Virus record (IMG/VR): IMGVR_UViG_3300046656_000327
Coordinates: 1 to 45,521 of that record
Direction: 5' to 3' (one strand)
From: a virus
Length of the DNA stretch: 45,521 bases
Shown here: positions 39,631-45,511 of the stretch, in pieces
How the letters are laid out: each line of letters begins with the position of its first letter
How positions within the stretch are numbered: the first letter of the stretch is position 1
Notes under the pieces: generated by a model
Told to the model about the DNA's origin: nothing
Database searches by the model: none
The model's input: only the letters and a program-made list of their open reading frames with translations
Made by a program: the position numbers and the translations under genes

Positions 39631-40000
39631 TCGGCTTCTCCCTGATGTATTTCATTGCGAGTTCGAAGTTGTTAGCCGCCTGCCGCATCGCGGCCCGCGC
39701 GTGCTCATCCCATAGAACTACGGCCATCGACTCGCACCACTCCCGGTGCGCTTCGAGCCGCGTGAGGATTTCATCCGATGTGGGATGCGAGGGCAAGCCC
39801 GGTTCATGACTCGGTGCCGTCGGGACACGCGGCGTACCCGGTGCCCCCGCCCCCCGTCGCTGCAGGAGAAGAACCACAGCGTTGATCGCTGCGTGGAGCG
39901 TGAGCCCGCCGCGTGCGTGCTGGCGGAACAGGGGCTCGATGATCGCGCGTTCGACAGGCGTGCCGAGCGTCTCTGCGATAGGTGGGTCAGCTTGGGCCAT
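39623..40000 (-). CDS. Hypothetical 125-aa protein
   Basis: AGGAATGAAAG precedes the ATG at 40000. The product has a helical start (PVERAIIEPLFRQHARGGLTLHAAINAVVLLLQRRGAG), a Pro-rich linker (APGTPRVPTAPSHEPGLPSHP) and a helical C-terminal part (EILTRLEAHREWCESMAVVLWDEHARAAMRQAANNFELAMKYI). This looks like two helical modules joined by a flexible link. Nothing identifies a function. It overlaps the MazG-like gene by eight bases. Confidence 0.6.
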   Translation of the reverse strand: MAQADPPIAETLGTPVERAIIEPLFRQHARGGLTLHAAINAVVLLLQRRGAGAPGTPRVPTAPSHEPGLPSHPTSDEILTRLEAHREWCESMAVVLWDEHARAAMRQAANNFELAMKYIREKPNV

Positions 40001-40003
40001 CTT

Positions 40004-40273
40004 TCATTCCTCTTTCAGTTTTTCCCACGAGCGCTGCTGGATTCTGAACGCCGCGTAGTGGATGTGTTCGGCCGGGGTCGGTGTGAAGAAGGGTTGGTAG
40101 TACCGTGCGTCGGGATTCTCGGGCTCGACGTGGATCAAGCATCCGACGACGTGGACGGTGTGACCGTTGTCGCGGTGCCACTTAATCCAGTCGATCACCT
40201 GACGCATGATGTCCTCGGGCTTCTCCGAGTTCCAGTTCACGAAGGGGACGACGTTGCTAGGGGGTTCGGTCAC
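40004..40273 (-). CDS. Hypothetical 89-aa protein
   Basis: The GTG at 40273 (in a GTGA overlap, with GAGG nearby) is preferred to the longer frame. The product includes VTEPPSNVVPFVNWNSEKPEDIMRQVIDWIKWHRDNGHTVHVVGCLIHVEPENPDARYYQPFFTPTPAEHIHYAAFRIQQRS. The middle is a short alpha/beta element with strand 'HTVHVVGCLIHV'. A small alpha-beta phage protein of unknown function. Confidence 0.6.
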   Translation of the reverse strand: MTEPPSNVVPFVNWNSEKPEDIMRQVIDWIKWHRDNGHTVHVVGCLIHVEPENPDARYYQPFFTPTPAEHIHYAAFRIQQRSWEKLKEE

Positions 40274-40473
40274 TTGGTGCCTCGGGTGCGCGCTGGTGGT
40301 TTGATCCGGAACTGTAAGTCTCGACGTGCCCAATGGTCCCAAAGCAGAAAGTGACCTGATGGAAGCCCAAGGAAAAAGTCCTGCGCTGCCCTATCTATTG
40401 AGTGACCCGATAGAGCTGATGACGCGGTGATCAACTCCGCTATGTCACGTATTGCCTCGGGGTCTCGGTTCAC
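40270..40473 (-). CDS. Hypothetical 67-aa protein, first gene of leftward small-gene run
   Basis: GTG start at 40473 without a good ribosome-binding site, so the true start is uncertain. The product (MNRDPEAIRDIAELITASSALSGHSIDRAAQDFFLGLPSGHFLLWDHWARRDLQFRI) is a short helical protein with a Trp-rich middle and basic C-terminus. It is the most upstream gene in the leftward run. A TTGACA hexamer lies about 30 bp upstream on the minus strand, but no matching -10 box is clear. Confidence 0.5.
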   Translation of the reverse strand: MNRDPEAIRDIAELITASSALSGHSIDRAAQDFFLGLPSGHFLLWDHWARRDLQFRIKPPARTRGTK

Positions 40474-40698
40474 GTGGGCCAGTCAAGCACATGATTCAAT
40501 ATCTGTCAAACATATTGATGAAGGGGCTAAAGGGGGACGCCGCCCCCCCACCCCCCTTGGCCTGATACCCCCGGGGTCACGGCGTGACGTTGTGCCTTCG
40601 TGCTCTGAACATTCTTTCCCTAGCGCTGTTATATGAATGGGTGACGCGGATGGGCCGCGTTACTCAGTGAGTAACTAAACACATTTGGAGCACATGAT
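40474..40698. promoter_or_regulatory. Divergent intergenic control region
   Basis: No gene is visible in these 225 bp. They separate the leftward small-gene run from the rightward early genes. The plus strand carries a possible promoter, TGAACA (40606), then 18 bp and TATATG (40630), which would start transcription just before the palindrome at 40659-40675. A run of C residues at 40541-40558 makes the minus strand very G-rich, with scope for a G-quadruplex. The minus strand also holds a TTGACA hexamer at 40504-40509. Promoters are inferred. Confidence 0.5.
40659..40675. promoter_or_regulatory. Palindromic operator-like site, copy 1
   Basis: GTTACTCAGTGAGTAAC is a perfect 8-1-8 inverted repeat, 24 bp before the ATG at 40699. 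The same 15-bp core occurs at 41308-41322, 42231-42245 (centre base C) and 43055-43069, so it is a dispersed protein-binding site rather than a local hairpin. Being downstream of the inferred promoter, binding here would block transcription of the 177-aa gene. Confidence 0.8.
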
Positions 40699-41232
40699 AT
40701 GAAAGCCAAGATGAATACGGGTCGCGATGCTGTGGCGCTGGCGTTGGCGCATGCCTACGAAACGGCTGCGAACACTGGCAGCAAGATCGCTGAGGTTTGC
40801 ACGATCGCGCGCACAACGTACAAGGGCGCGGAGATTCCTGAAGCCGACGTGGAACACATTGTCAGCAAGGTGGCGGAATCGCGCGGCTGGGAAGGTGCGA
40901 CGCTGAAGGTGCGCTCATCGGAAGCGCGAAAGGTGTTAGGCGTCTACAGCACGTTGCCGGAAGGTATCGAGCAGGTGCGGGCAAAGCGTGGCGCGTGCGA
41001 TTGGCGCTCCGCGCTCAAGGTGGCGACGTGCCTGAAAAAGCACGATGGCAAGCTCAAGCCCGCGATGGCTGCGTTCCTCACGGGATCAGAGAACGACCCT
41101 GTTAGCCCGTCGGGCCGCGCTGCATCGGCGCTCAAGCGCTGGTACAAGGTCGCGAAGGGCGACAAGAAAGCGAAGATCATCGAAGCGGCGGAATTGCTGG
41201 GCCTGAAGCTCGGCGTCACCACGACTCACTGA
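40699..41232 (+). CDS. Hypothetical 177-aa protein, monocistronic early-type gene
   Basis: A GGAG site lies eight bases before the ATG. The product is basic and mostly helical: an N-terminal part (RDAVALALAHAYETAANTGSKIAEVCTIARTTYKGAEIPE), a middle with CDWRSALKVATCLKKHDGKLKPAMAAFLTG, and a Lys-rich C-terminal (KRWYKVAKGDKKAKIIEAAELLGLKLG). I recognise no domain. The gene stands alone between its own palindromic operator and its own terminator, the arrangement of an autoregulated early protein, so a DNA-binding regulator is a reasonable guess. It could also be a host-takeover protein. Confidence 0.65.
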   Translation: MKAKMNTGRDAVALALAHAYETAANTGSKIAEVCTIARTTYKGAEIPEADVEHIVSKVAESRGWEGATLKVRSSEARKVLGVYSTLPEGIEQVRAKRGACDWRSALKVATCLKKHDGKLKPAMAAFLTGSENDPVSPSGRAASALKRWYKVAKGDKKAKIIEAAELLGLKLGVTTTH

Positions 41233-41250
41233 GCGAGCGTGGAAAAGTTT

Positions 41251-41286
41251 GGAGCACGTGCTTGTGGCGTGCTCCTTTTCTTTTTG
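41251..41286 (+). terminator. Rho-independent terminator after the 177-aa gene
   Basis: A perfect 8-bp stem GGAGCACG / CGTGCTCC with a 9-nt loop is followed by TTTTCTTTTTG. It lies 19 bp after the stop codon, so the preceding gene forms its own transcription unit. Confidence 0.88.
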
Positions 41287-41306
41287 CCTCCGCGTGCTGT
41301 GAACTG

Positions 41307-41323
41307 GTTACTCAGTGAGTAAT
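41307..41323. promoter_or_regulatory. Palindromic operator-like site, copy 2
   Basis: GTTACTCAGTGAGTAAT has the same perfect 15-bp core as copy 1, located 21 bp past the terminator. It therefore lies at the head of the next rightward unit. A second inverted repeat, TGTCACA (41330-41336) with TGTGACA (41362-41368), enclosing GGGA/TCCC, follows directly. Confidence 0.78.
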
Positions 41324-41766
41324 CGGCCATGTCACACAGCGCAGGGAGCATTCCCGGCCTCTGTGACATCGTGATCTTGTGACTAGGTGCTACGAACATC
41401 GCACGGTTACGACCGTTATCATCAGCACGTACGCCACGCCGTGATCCGGGCTCGCTGGCAGGCATCATTGCGGGAATGATGGGCCGATTAGCAATGATCG
41501 GAGGTATCCAAAGCCGCGCGCAGCGCCTACTTACACTATCATATATATCATTACATCATTTAAAAAACTACAACTACTCTACGAATTCAAGCAATCGAGA
41601 CACTAGGCGTTTGGCCCCGAACCACTGTGTTTGTAGTGTAGCTGTTCTTTTTTTACCCCACTCTTGATATAGATGATGCGCTAACCACCTGATCACAAAG
41701 GCGCATCATTGCACGCGCCAAGAGCAATGATCAGAATAAAGATACGCATCATCGGAGGATTCACAC
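41324..41766. promoter_or_regulatory. Long leader/control region before the 121-aa gene
   Basis: About 440 bp hold no convincing gene; a 63-codon frame inside is of poor composition. The middle (about 41533-41660) is much more AT-rich than the rest of the window. Inverted repeats are CATCATT/AATGATG (41463-41469, 41475-41481), ATGATGCGC/GCGCATCAT (41673-41681, 41701-41709) and ATCATTGC/GCAATGAT (41705-41712, 41724-41731). The last two share bases and cannot both form. The words GCAATGATC and ATCGGAGG both occur near 41491-41504 and again near 41724-41758. This could be a control leader or a replication origin; nothing proves either. Confidence 0.45.
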
Positions 41767-42132
41767 ATGCGATACCGACAGAACCAAGGCAGTAAGGCAC
41801 GACGCGTCAAAGCGCGCCACATCGAGCTGCTCCATCAGGCACTCGGGCATTTCCAGCTCAAGCACGCCGGAACCAACCCCGGGCTGCGCAATCGAGCGCG
41901 GCTCGTCGCCGCCGCGTTACCCGCATCTGCGCCCTACGAACTGCGTCTGTTCGCAGAGGAATGGCAGATCGTGAGCCAAGCACTGCGGCCCGTCGGCAGC
42001 ACACCACGACCGGGCGGATTGGCCGCGAAGTACTACGCTTTGTACACGCTGCTGCGAAAGACCTTCGTCTTCGCCACCATGGGGGACGATGTGCGAGCAA
42101 AAGCGTTATCACAGCGCCGCGCACCCCAATAG
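41767..42132 (+). CDS. Hypothetical 121-aa basic protein
   Basis: A strong GGAGG site precedes the ATG. The basic product (MRYRQNQGSKARRVKARHIELLHQALGHFQLKHAG, NRARLVAAALPASAPYELRLFAEEWQIVSQALR, GLAAKYYALYTLLRKTFVFA) is mostly helical. It ends with a basic tail. No family recognised. It is preceded by a long structured leader and followed by the long inverted repeat element, so it seems to form its own unit. Confidence 0.6.
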   Translation: MRYRQNQGSKARRVKARHIELLHQALGHFQLKHAGTNPGLRNRARLVAAALPASAPYELRLFAEEWQIVSQALRPVGSTPRPGGLAAKYYALYTLLRKTFVFATMGDDVRAKALSQRRAPQ

Positions 42133-42142
42133 TTCCTAACAG

Positions 42143-42240
42143 CAGTGAGTAATGATCAGCGCCCCATGGGTCGCGTCCATCCCCGTGTGCTCCACACAGG
42201 CGCGACCGATCCATCATGGGGCGCTGTTCGTTACTCACTG
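42143..42240. repeat. 98-nt near-perfect inverted repeat (hairpin/cruciform element)
   Basis: The outer arms, 42143-42167 and 42216-42240, are 25 bases each with two mismatches. Inside them lie GGTCGCG (42169-42175) with CGCGACC (42201-42207), and at the core GTGTG (42185-42189) with CACAC (42193-42197) around a 3-nt loop. Almost the whole element can pair with itself. The outer ends are CAGTGAGTAA and TTACTCACTG, half-sites of the palindrome family. There is no T-run, so it is not a standard terminator. It lies between the 121-aa and 223-aa genes. Confidence 0.85.
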
Positions 42241-42246
42241 AGTAAT
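42230..42246. promoter_or_regulatory. Palindromic operator-like site, copy 3
   Basis: GTTACTCACTGAGTAAT carries the same 15-bp palindrome core with C instead of G at the centre. It overlaps the right end of the 98-nt inverted repeat and lies 34 bp before the ATG at 42280, so it is placed to control that gene. Confidence 0.78.
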
Positions 42247-42279
42247 GCACAATCAAGCCCATCAAACAGGAGATATCCA

Positions 42280-42951
42280 ATGACTGAATCCATGCCAAGA
42301 ACGGGGTGCGGGGAAACCAAGGAGCAGGCGTTACACCGCTGCGCGTGGAACCTGCTCGCGTACATCGACGGCCCCATGAGCTTCAACCTGCTCGACATAC
42401 GCTTGCTAGGCAAGCTGCGCACTGCGTGCAACGAAGCCAAGATACTCGGGCAGAGCGCGAACCTAGCCACGGCGGCGCGAGCCGTGCTGAGCGACATCGA
42501 CACCAAGTACCCTCACTCGGAGTCGGCGCATCTGCATACATCCATGATGATCAGCCTCGAAGCTGCGCTCGAACCGTTCGAGTCCACGGCGACACAGGTT
42601 CCGCATCTGGACTCGTGGGTCGAGTGGGCGGAGAGCAACGACATCGAGCACGATGACCAGAGCGTGCGCCAAGGCACGTCGACACCGCCGCGCGAGGACA
42701 TCTACGCACGTGCTGCGAAGGCGATCCTCGGCACGCCCACCAAGTTCGACCTGTATACGCGCGTCACCCTAACCGATGATTCGGTTACGTGGTTGAAGCA
42801 GCGTATGTCCATGCTCAAGCTCGACCTGCTCATCGAGAAGAAACGCATGCTCAAGGATCGCGGCGCTGACACCACCAAGTACGCGTTGATCTTGGCAGGC
42901 ATCGAGCAGGACCTGCGCGAGATCAACGTAATCGTCGACGCGTTATCATAA
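42280..42951 (+). CDS. Hypothetical 223-aa protein
   Basis: An AGGAGATATCC site precedes the ATG at 42280; the open frame continues upstream through the palindromic element, but no site supports an earlier start. The product has a helical N-terminal half (TKEQALHRCAWNLLAYIDGPMSFNLLDIRLLGKLRTACNEAKILGQ). A polar linker rich in Asp, Glu and Ser follows near residues 120-140, then a C-terminal coiled-coil-like end (WLKQRMSMLKLDLLIEKKRMLKDRG). No known family. It heads a rightward run of small genes. Confidence 0.65.
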   Translation: MTESMPRTGCGETKEQALHRCAWNLLAYIDGPMSFNLLDIRLLGKLRTACNEAKILGQSANLATAARAVLSDIDTKYPHSESAHLHTSMMISLEAALEPFESTATQVPHLDSWVEWAESNDIEHDDQSVRQGTSTPPREDIYARAAKAILGTPTKFDLYTRVTLTDDSVTWLKQRMSMLKLDLLIEKKRMLKDRGADTTKYALILAGIEQDLREINVIVDALS

Positions 42952-42968
42952 GCACAAGGGGTAGATAG

Positions 42969-43106
42969 ATGGACGCATTCTTCGCAGTATGGATCACGCT
43001 CGTTGCCGGGCTGGTGGGCATCGGCATCGTGTTCGAGATGATCAACGACTACAGTTACTCAGTGAGTAACCAGCCCACCGAAGGGAGTATCGAAGATGAC
43101 ACCTGA
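42969..43106 (+). CDS. 45-aa single-span membrane peptide
   Basis: A short frame after AAGGGGTAGATAG codes MDAFFAVWITLVAGLVGIGIVFEMINDYS, a clear membrane segment of about 20 residues, then SYSVSN (the six residues encoded by palindrome copy 4) and an acidic tail. It overlaps the next gene by 11 bp. It may be real, as small phage membrane proteins are common in early regions, or a chance frame around the palindrome. The hydrophobic pattern supports it. Confidence 0.5.
   Translation: MDAFFAVWITLVAGLVGIGIVFEMINDYSYSVSNQPTEGSIEDDT
43054..43070. promoter_or_regulatory. Palindromic operator-like site, copy 4
   Basis: GTTACTCAGTGAGTAAC is identical to copy 1 over all 17 bases. It lies 26 bp before the ATG at 43096 and inside the 45-aa membrane peptide frame. 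Its distance from the start codon is similar to that of copies 1 and 3, which suggests that the same protein controls these units. Confidence 0.8.
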
Positions 43107-43290
43107 AGAAGCAGAGGCGATGCTGAAGCGCATCGACAAGCCAGCCACGGAGGAGGAGATCATCGCGTTCAAGGAATACCTGAAGACCGATGTCGGCGCT
43201 ATCCAGACCGCGCTCTTCCATCACTGGCTGCCCGTCAACAAGGCATTGATCATGGACATGCAGAAGCGTGGCCTGATGAGTAACAACTAA
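43096..43290 (+). CDS. Hypothetical 64-aa protein
   Basis: A GGGAG sequence lies before the ATG. The product (MTPEEAEAMLKRIDKPATEEEIIAFKEYLKTDVGAIQTALFHHWLPVNKALIMDMQ) is a small helical, acidic protein. It starts 26 bp after palindrome copy 4. No family recognised. Confidence 0.6.
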   Translation: MTPEEAEAMLKRIDKPATEEEIIAFKEYLKTDVGAIQTALFHHWLPVNKALIMDMQKRGLMSNN

Positions 43291-43304
43291 CAAGGAGCAC
43301 GACG

Positions 43305-43733
43305 ATGAGTGGATCAATCAGACTGCACCCCGAGCATGGGGTGAACCCAACCGTATCCGTATGTTTCTTCTGCTCGAAGGACAAGAACGAGCTAGCGTTG
43401 CTAGGCGCTGCATACAAAGGACAAGCCCCGCACCGCATGGTGCTGAACTACGAGCCCTGCGAGGAATGTCAGGGGCACATGGCGAAGGGCATCACGTTAC
43501 TCGAATGCACGGCGAACCCCAACACGCCGAACCAACCTTCGATACAGAAGGCGCGCGATGTCTACCCCACCGGTAGATGGGCCGTTATCACCGAAGACGC
43601 GGCACGACGCATGCTGTCCAACGAGGACGGCAGCACCAACGAGATGCTCGAAGCCACGCTGAAGTATCGCAAGGCGTTCGTCGAGCCGGGCATCATACCC
43701 ATGGAGGCACCGGGCAGTGACACACCACAATGA
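43305..43733 (+). CDS. Zinc-ribbon-like protein (142 aa)
   Basis: The ATG follows AAGGAGCACGACG. CFFC at residues 20-23 and CEEC near 51-54 form two C-x-x-C pairs that could hold a zinc ion; the surrounding SVCFFCSKDKNELALLGAAYKGQAPHRMVLNYEPCEECQGHMAKGITLLEC is a compact domain. The C-terminal part is strand and helix (RWAVITEDAARRMLSNED, EMLEATLKYRKAF). Similar zinc-ribbon proteins occur in phages and plasmids without known function. It overlaps the next gene by 17 bp. Confidence 0.65.
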   Translation: MSGSIRLHPEHGVNPTVSVCFFCSKDKNELALLGAAYKGQAPHRMVLNYEPCEECQGHMAKGITLLECTANPNTPNQPSIQKARDVYPTGRWAVITEDAARRMLSNEDGSTNEMLEATLKYRKAFVEPGIIPMEAPGSDTPQ

Positions 43734-44139
43734 CGAGCGCACGGGCGATGCCCGATGGGCGAAGATGGCCGCTGATTATCGAGCAGCACTGGAGAACAAG
43801 GACCATCTACTTGTCACCCGCAAGACCGTCGTACGCCGCGCGCTCGTCATCCGATGGAAGGACTTCATGGGTACGTCGGTCTCCTATCGGGATATCGCGT
43901 ATCGCGGGCAGGTCCACGACGTACTAACTAACAAGCTGTACGGCGTCGAGAATACGGTGCGCGTGTGGGTGGTTAGAGATGCTGATGGCACCGTTGAGCA
44001 CGCACGTTGGGAACGGTACATCATGGCGAAGGCGCATCGCGATGGCCGCATGTACCACTACGCCAAGTACATCATGACCGAGGGAGATGCCCAATGGATG
44101 AAGGAAATCAGCGGCGGGTTATCTACCCGCAAGAGTTAG
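43717..44139 (+). CDS. Hypothetical 140-aa protein
   Basis: GTG start with GGAGG ten bases upstream. The product contains a helical start (DARWAKMAADYRAALENKDHLL), then strand-rich sequence (RALVIRWKDFMG, YRDIAYRGQVHDVLTNKLYGVENTVRVWVVRDADGTVEHARWERYIMAK). It ends in a polar tail. It belongs to the rightward run of short genes and may be distantly related to the later GPY-type small proteins through its strand-turn-strand centre. Function unknown. Confidence 0.6.
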   Translation: MTHHNDERTGDARWAKMAADYRAALENKDHLLVTRKTVVRRALVIRWKDFMGTSVSYRDIAYRGQVHDVLTNKLYGVENTVRVWVVRDADGTVEHARWERYIMAKAHRDGRMYHYAKYIMTEGDAQWMKEISGGLSTRKS

Positions 44140-44153
44140 ACAAATGGCATTAA

Positions 44154-44444
44154 ATGAAACCATCACTAAAGAAGTTAGGCATGCGCTGGCAAACAGGTGC
44201 GGAAAAGCAGCACGGCATGCTGAATCATCCGACGGCACGGCAGACCACTGGTGGCGTGTGGTATTACCAGACCATCCGCAATCGAGACAGCCGGAACAAG
44301 ATATTCCTGCTGTGGAATGGGGAGTCGATCTCGCAACTCGAAGCGGCGATGAGAGAACTGCGTTTCATGTTCGACCATCTACCATCCATCAGTTGGTGGC
44401 TGGTCGCACCGCAGCTCAACAAGGGAGGGTATCGGTTGTCATAG
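44154..44444 (+). CDS. Hypothetical 96-aa protein
   Basis: Two frames overlap here. I choose this one because its codon third positions are GC-rich like the neighbours and its sequence (GVWYYQTIRNRDSRNKIFLLWNGESISQLEAAMRELRFMFDHL) is well balanced, whereas the other frame looks random over the same bases. No strong ribosome-binding site is visible. The gene ends just after an AAGGGAGGG sequence that probably serves the next gene. Confidence 0.55.
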   Translation: MKPSLKKLGMRWQTGAEKQHGMLNHPTARQTTGGVWYYQTIRNRDSRNKIFLLWNGESISQLEAAMRELRFMFDHLPSISWWLVAPQLNKGGYRLS

Positions 44445-44842
44445 ATGAATGGCAGCAGCTCGAAGCACGCGTCTGGAATTCGTTATCATCGCGCCGACAG
44501 ACTAACAAGGCGTACGTGCATGCCATGCGGTACGGCAAGTCGTCAGTGATGCACCGAATGTACGGCGGCAAGCTGCACGAGAATCTAGTCCAAACAATGA
44601 CCGGGAGGATTTCATCCATGGGATGGTCAGGTGGGCATCCGTTTGCCCGTGATGCTAGTAACGGACCATTCGAAGTCACGCTGTACAACGGCAAGCGATC
44701 TCGAATGGCAGGAGGGAAGCGAGCCTATAAGGTCGTCAACAAGAACAACGTGCGCATCTTCCGTGGCACGTTGGGAGCATGCAACCACAAGCGCGACGAG
44801 CTGAATTACGAGCACGCGCTGTGGATCATGTTGAAGGCATGA
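44396..44842 (+). CDS. GPF-motif small protein with uncertain start
   Basis: Coding character is clear from about 44440 (IDEWQQLEARVWNSLSSRRQTNKAYVHAMRYGKSSV... GPFEVTLYN...YKVVNKNNVR...HALWIMLKA), but no ATG, GTG or TTG lies at a normal distance from the AAGGGAGGG at 44421-44429. The nearest in-frame starts are a TTG/GTG pair at 44393-44398, placed as the given start. Other options are a rare start codon near 44435-44443 or a -1 frameshift from the preceding gene. It belongs with the small proteins of the right end by its GPF...NK pattern and the W-x-M-L-K end. Confidence 0.5.
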   Translation: MAGRTAAQQGRVSVVIDEWQQLEARVWNSLSSRRQTNKAYVHAMRYGKSSVMHRMYGGKLHENLVQTMTGRISSMGWSGGHPFARDASNGPFEVTLYNGKRSRMAGGKRAYKVVNKNNVRIFRGTLGACNHKRDELNYEHALWIMLKA

Positions 44843-45087
44843 ACGCCGCGATCGGGACGATATCCAAGACAGGAGCCATGAAGGTAGCCGACGACTGCTA
44901 CGTGGCTGATTGGATATGGAAGCGAGCACCGTTCAAAGCACGCCCTGCGAACGCGCTCTCTAACAACTGGCGTGTCGACAACTACAAAGGGGTGGCCGTC
45001 GATCTCAACATATCCGAGGAGGAAGCCAAGGCGAAGGCCGACCAATACAACACGTGGGCTGCGACAGCTCAGTTACTCAAGGAGTAA
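44839..45087 (+). CDS. Hypothetical 82-aa protein
   Basis: ATGA overlap with the preceding gene. The product (MNAAIGTISKTGAMKVADDCYVADWIWKRAPFKARPANALSNNWRVDNYKGVAVDLNISEEEAKAKADQYNTW) has a strand-rich start and ends in a helix EEAKAKADQYNTWAATAQLL. It is one of four consecutive overlapping small genes. Function unknown. Confidence 0.6.
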   Translation: MNAAIGTISKTGAMKVADDCYVADWIWKRAPFKARPANALSNNWRVDNYKGVAVDLNISEEEAKAKADQYNTWAATAQLLKE

Positions 45088-45089
45088 CC

Positions 45090-45308
45090 GTGAGGATCAG
45101 TCAGACCAAGAAGTACGGCCCTAACAAGAACAGGTTCGATGATGGGCCATACACAACCATCGTCGACACCACTAACAAGAAGGAGAAGTTCATCATCAAG
45201 AATAAGCGAGGGAATTGGGTGCACCGATGTGCAACGCCTGAGCTGGCTGTCTCGTATCGAGATCGATGGAATCTCAAGTTCGCTGAATGGGTCATGTTGA
45301 AGCCATGA
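45090..45308 (+). CDS. GPY-motif small protein (72 aa)
   Basis: GTG start following AAGGAGTAACC. The product has RFDDGPYTTIVDTTNKKEKFIIKNKRGNWVHRC and ends FAEWVMLKP. The blocks D-G-P-Y, (I/V)-(K/R)-N-K-R-G and W-x-M-L-K also occur in the genes on either side, so it is a member of a tandem family. Its stop overlaps the next ATG by ATGA. Function unknown. Confidence 0.62.
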   Translation: MRISQTKKYGPNKNRFDDGPYTTIVDTTNKKEKFIIKNKRGNWVHRCATPELAVSYRDRWNLKFAEWVMLKP

Positions 45309-45511
45309 ACTTCAATGGCAGGACGAAGGACCCGATCGAGTGGGTGAGCAACGCACCGAAGCTCGACTTCAGCGATGGACCTTACGTGGTGGTGCATGCA
45401 CACATGAGCATGTGGCCCGATCGCGAGGAACTCAATCGTCGAATGGTGTTATCACACGTTGTTAGGAACAAGCGAGGAGACAACCTTATCGAGAGTAGCG
45501 AGTATTGCTAA
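45305..45511 (+). CDS. GPY-motif small protein (68 aa)
   Basis: The ATG overlaps the previous stop. The product contains LDFSDGPYVVVHAHMSMWPDREELNRRMVLSHVVRNKRGDNL, sharing D-G-P-Y and R-N-K-R-G with the preceding gene. It lacks the W-x-M-L-K end and stops at the very end of the window. It is the last visible member of the right-end family. Confidence 0.6.
   Translation: MNFNGRTKDPIEWVSNAPKLDFSDGPYVVVHAHMSMWPDREELNRRMVLSHVVRNKRGDNLIESSEYC

Noticed and set aside
41476-41667. 63-codon frame in the long leader
   Set aside because: Poor amino-acid make-up, crosses the AT-rich part and inverted repeats; the GGAGG sequence there has no start codon nearby.
44144-44395. Upstream part of the 232-codon frame as protein
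   Set aside because: Third-position GC is low and the composition looks random, whereas the overlapping 96-aa frame fits the neighbours.
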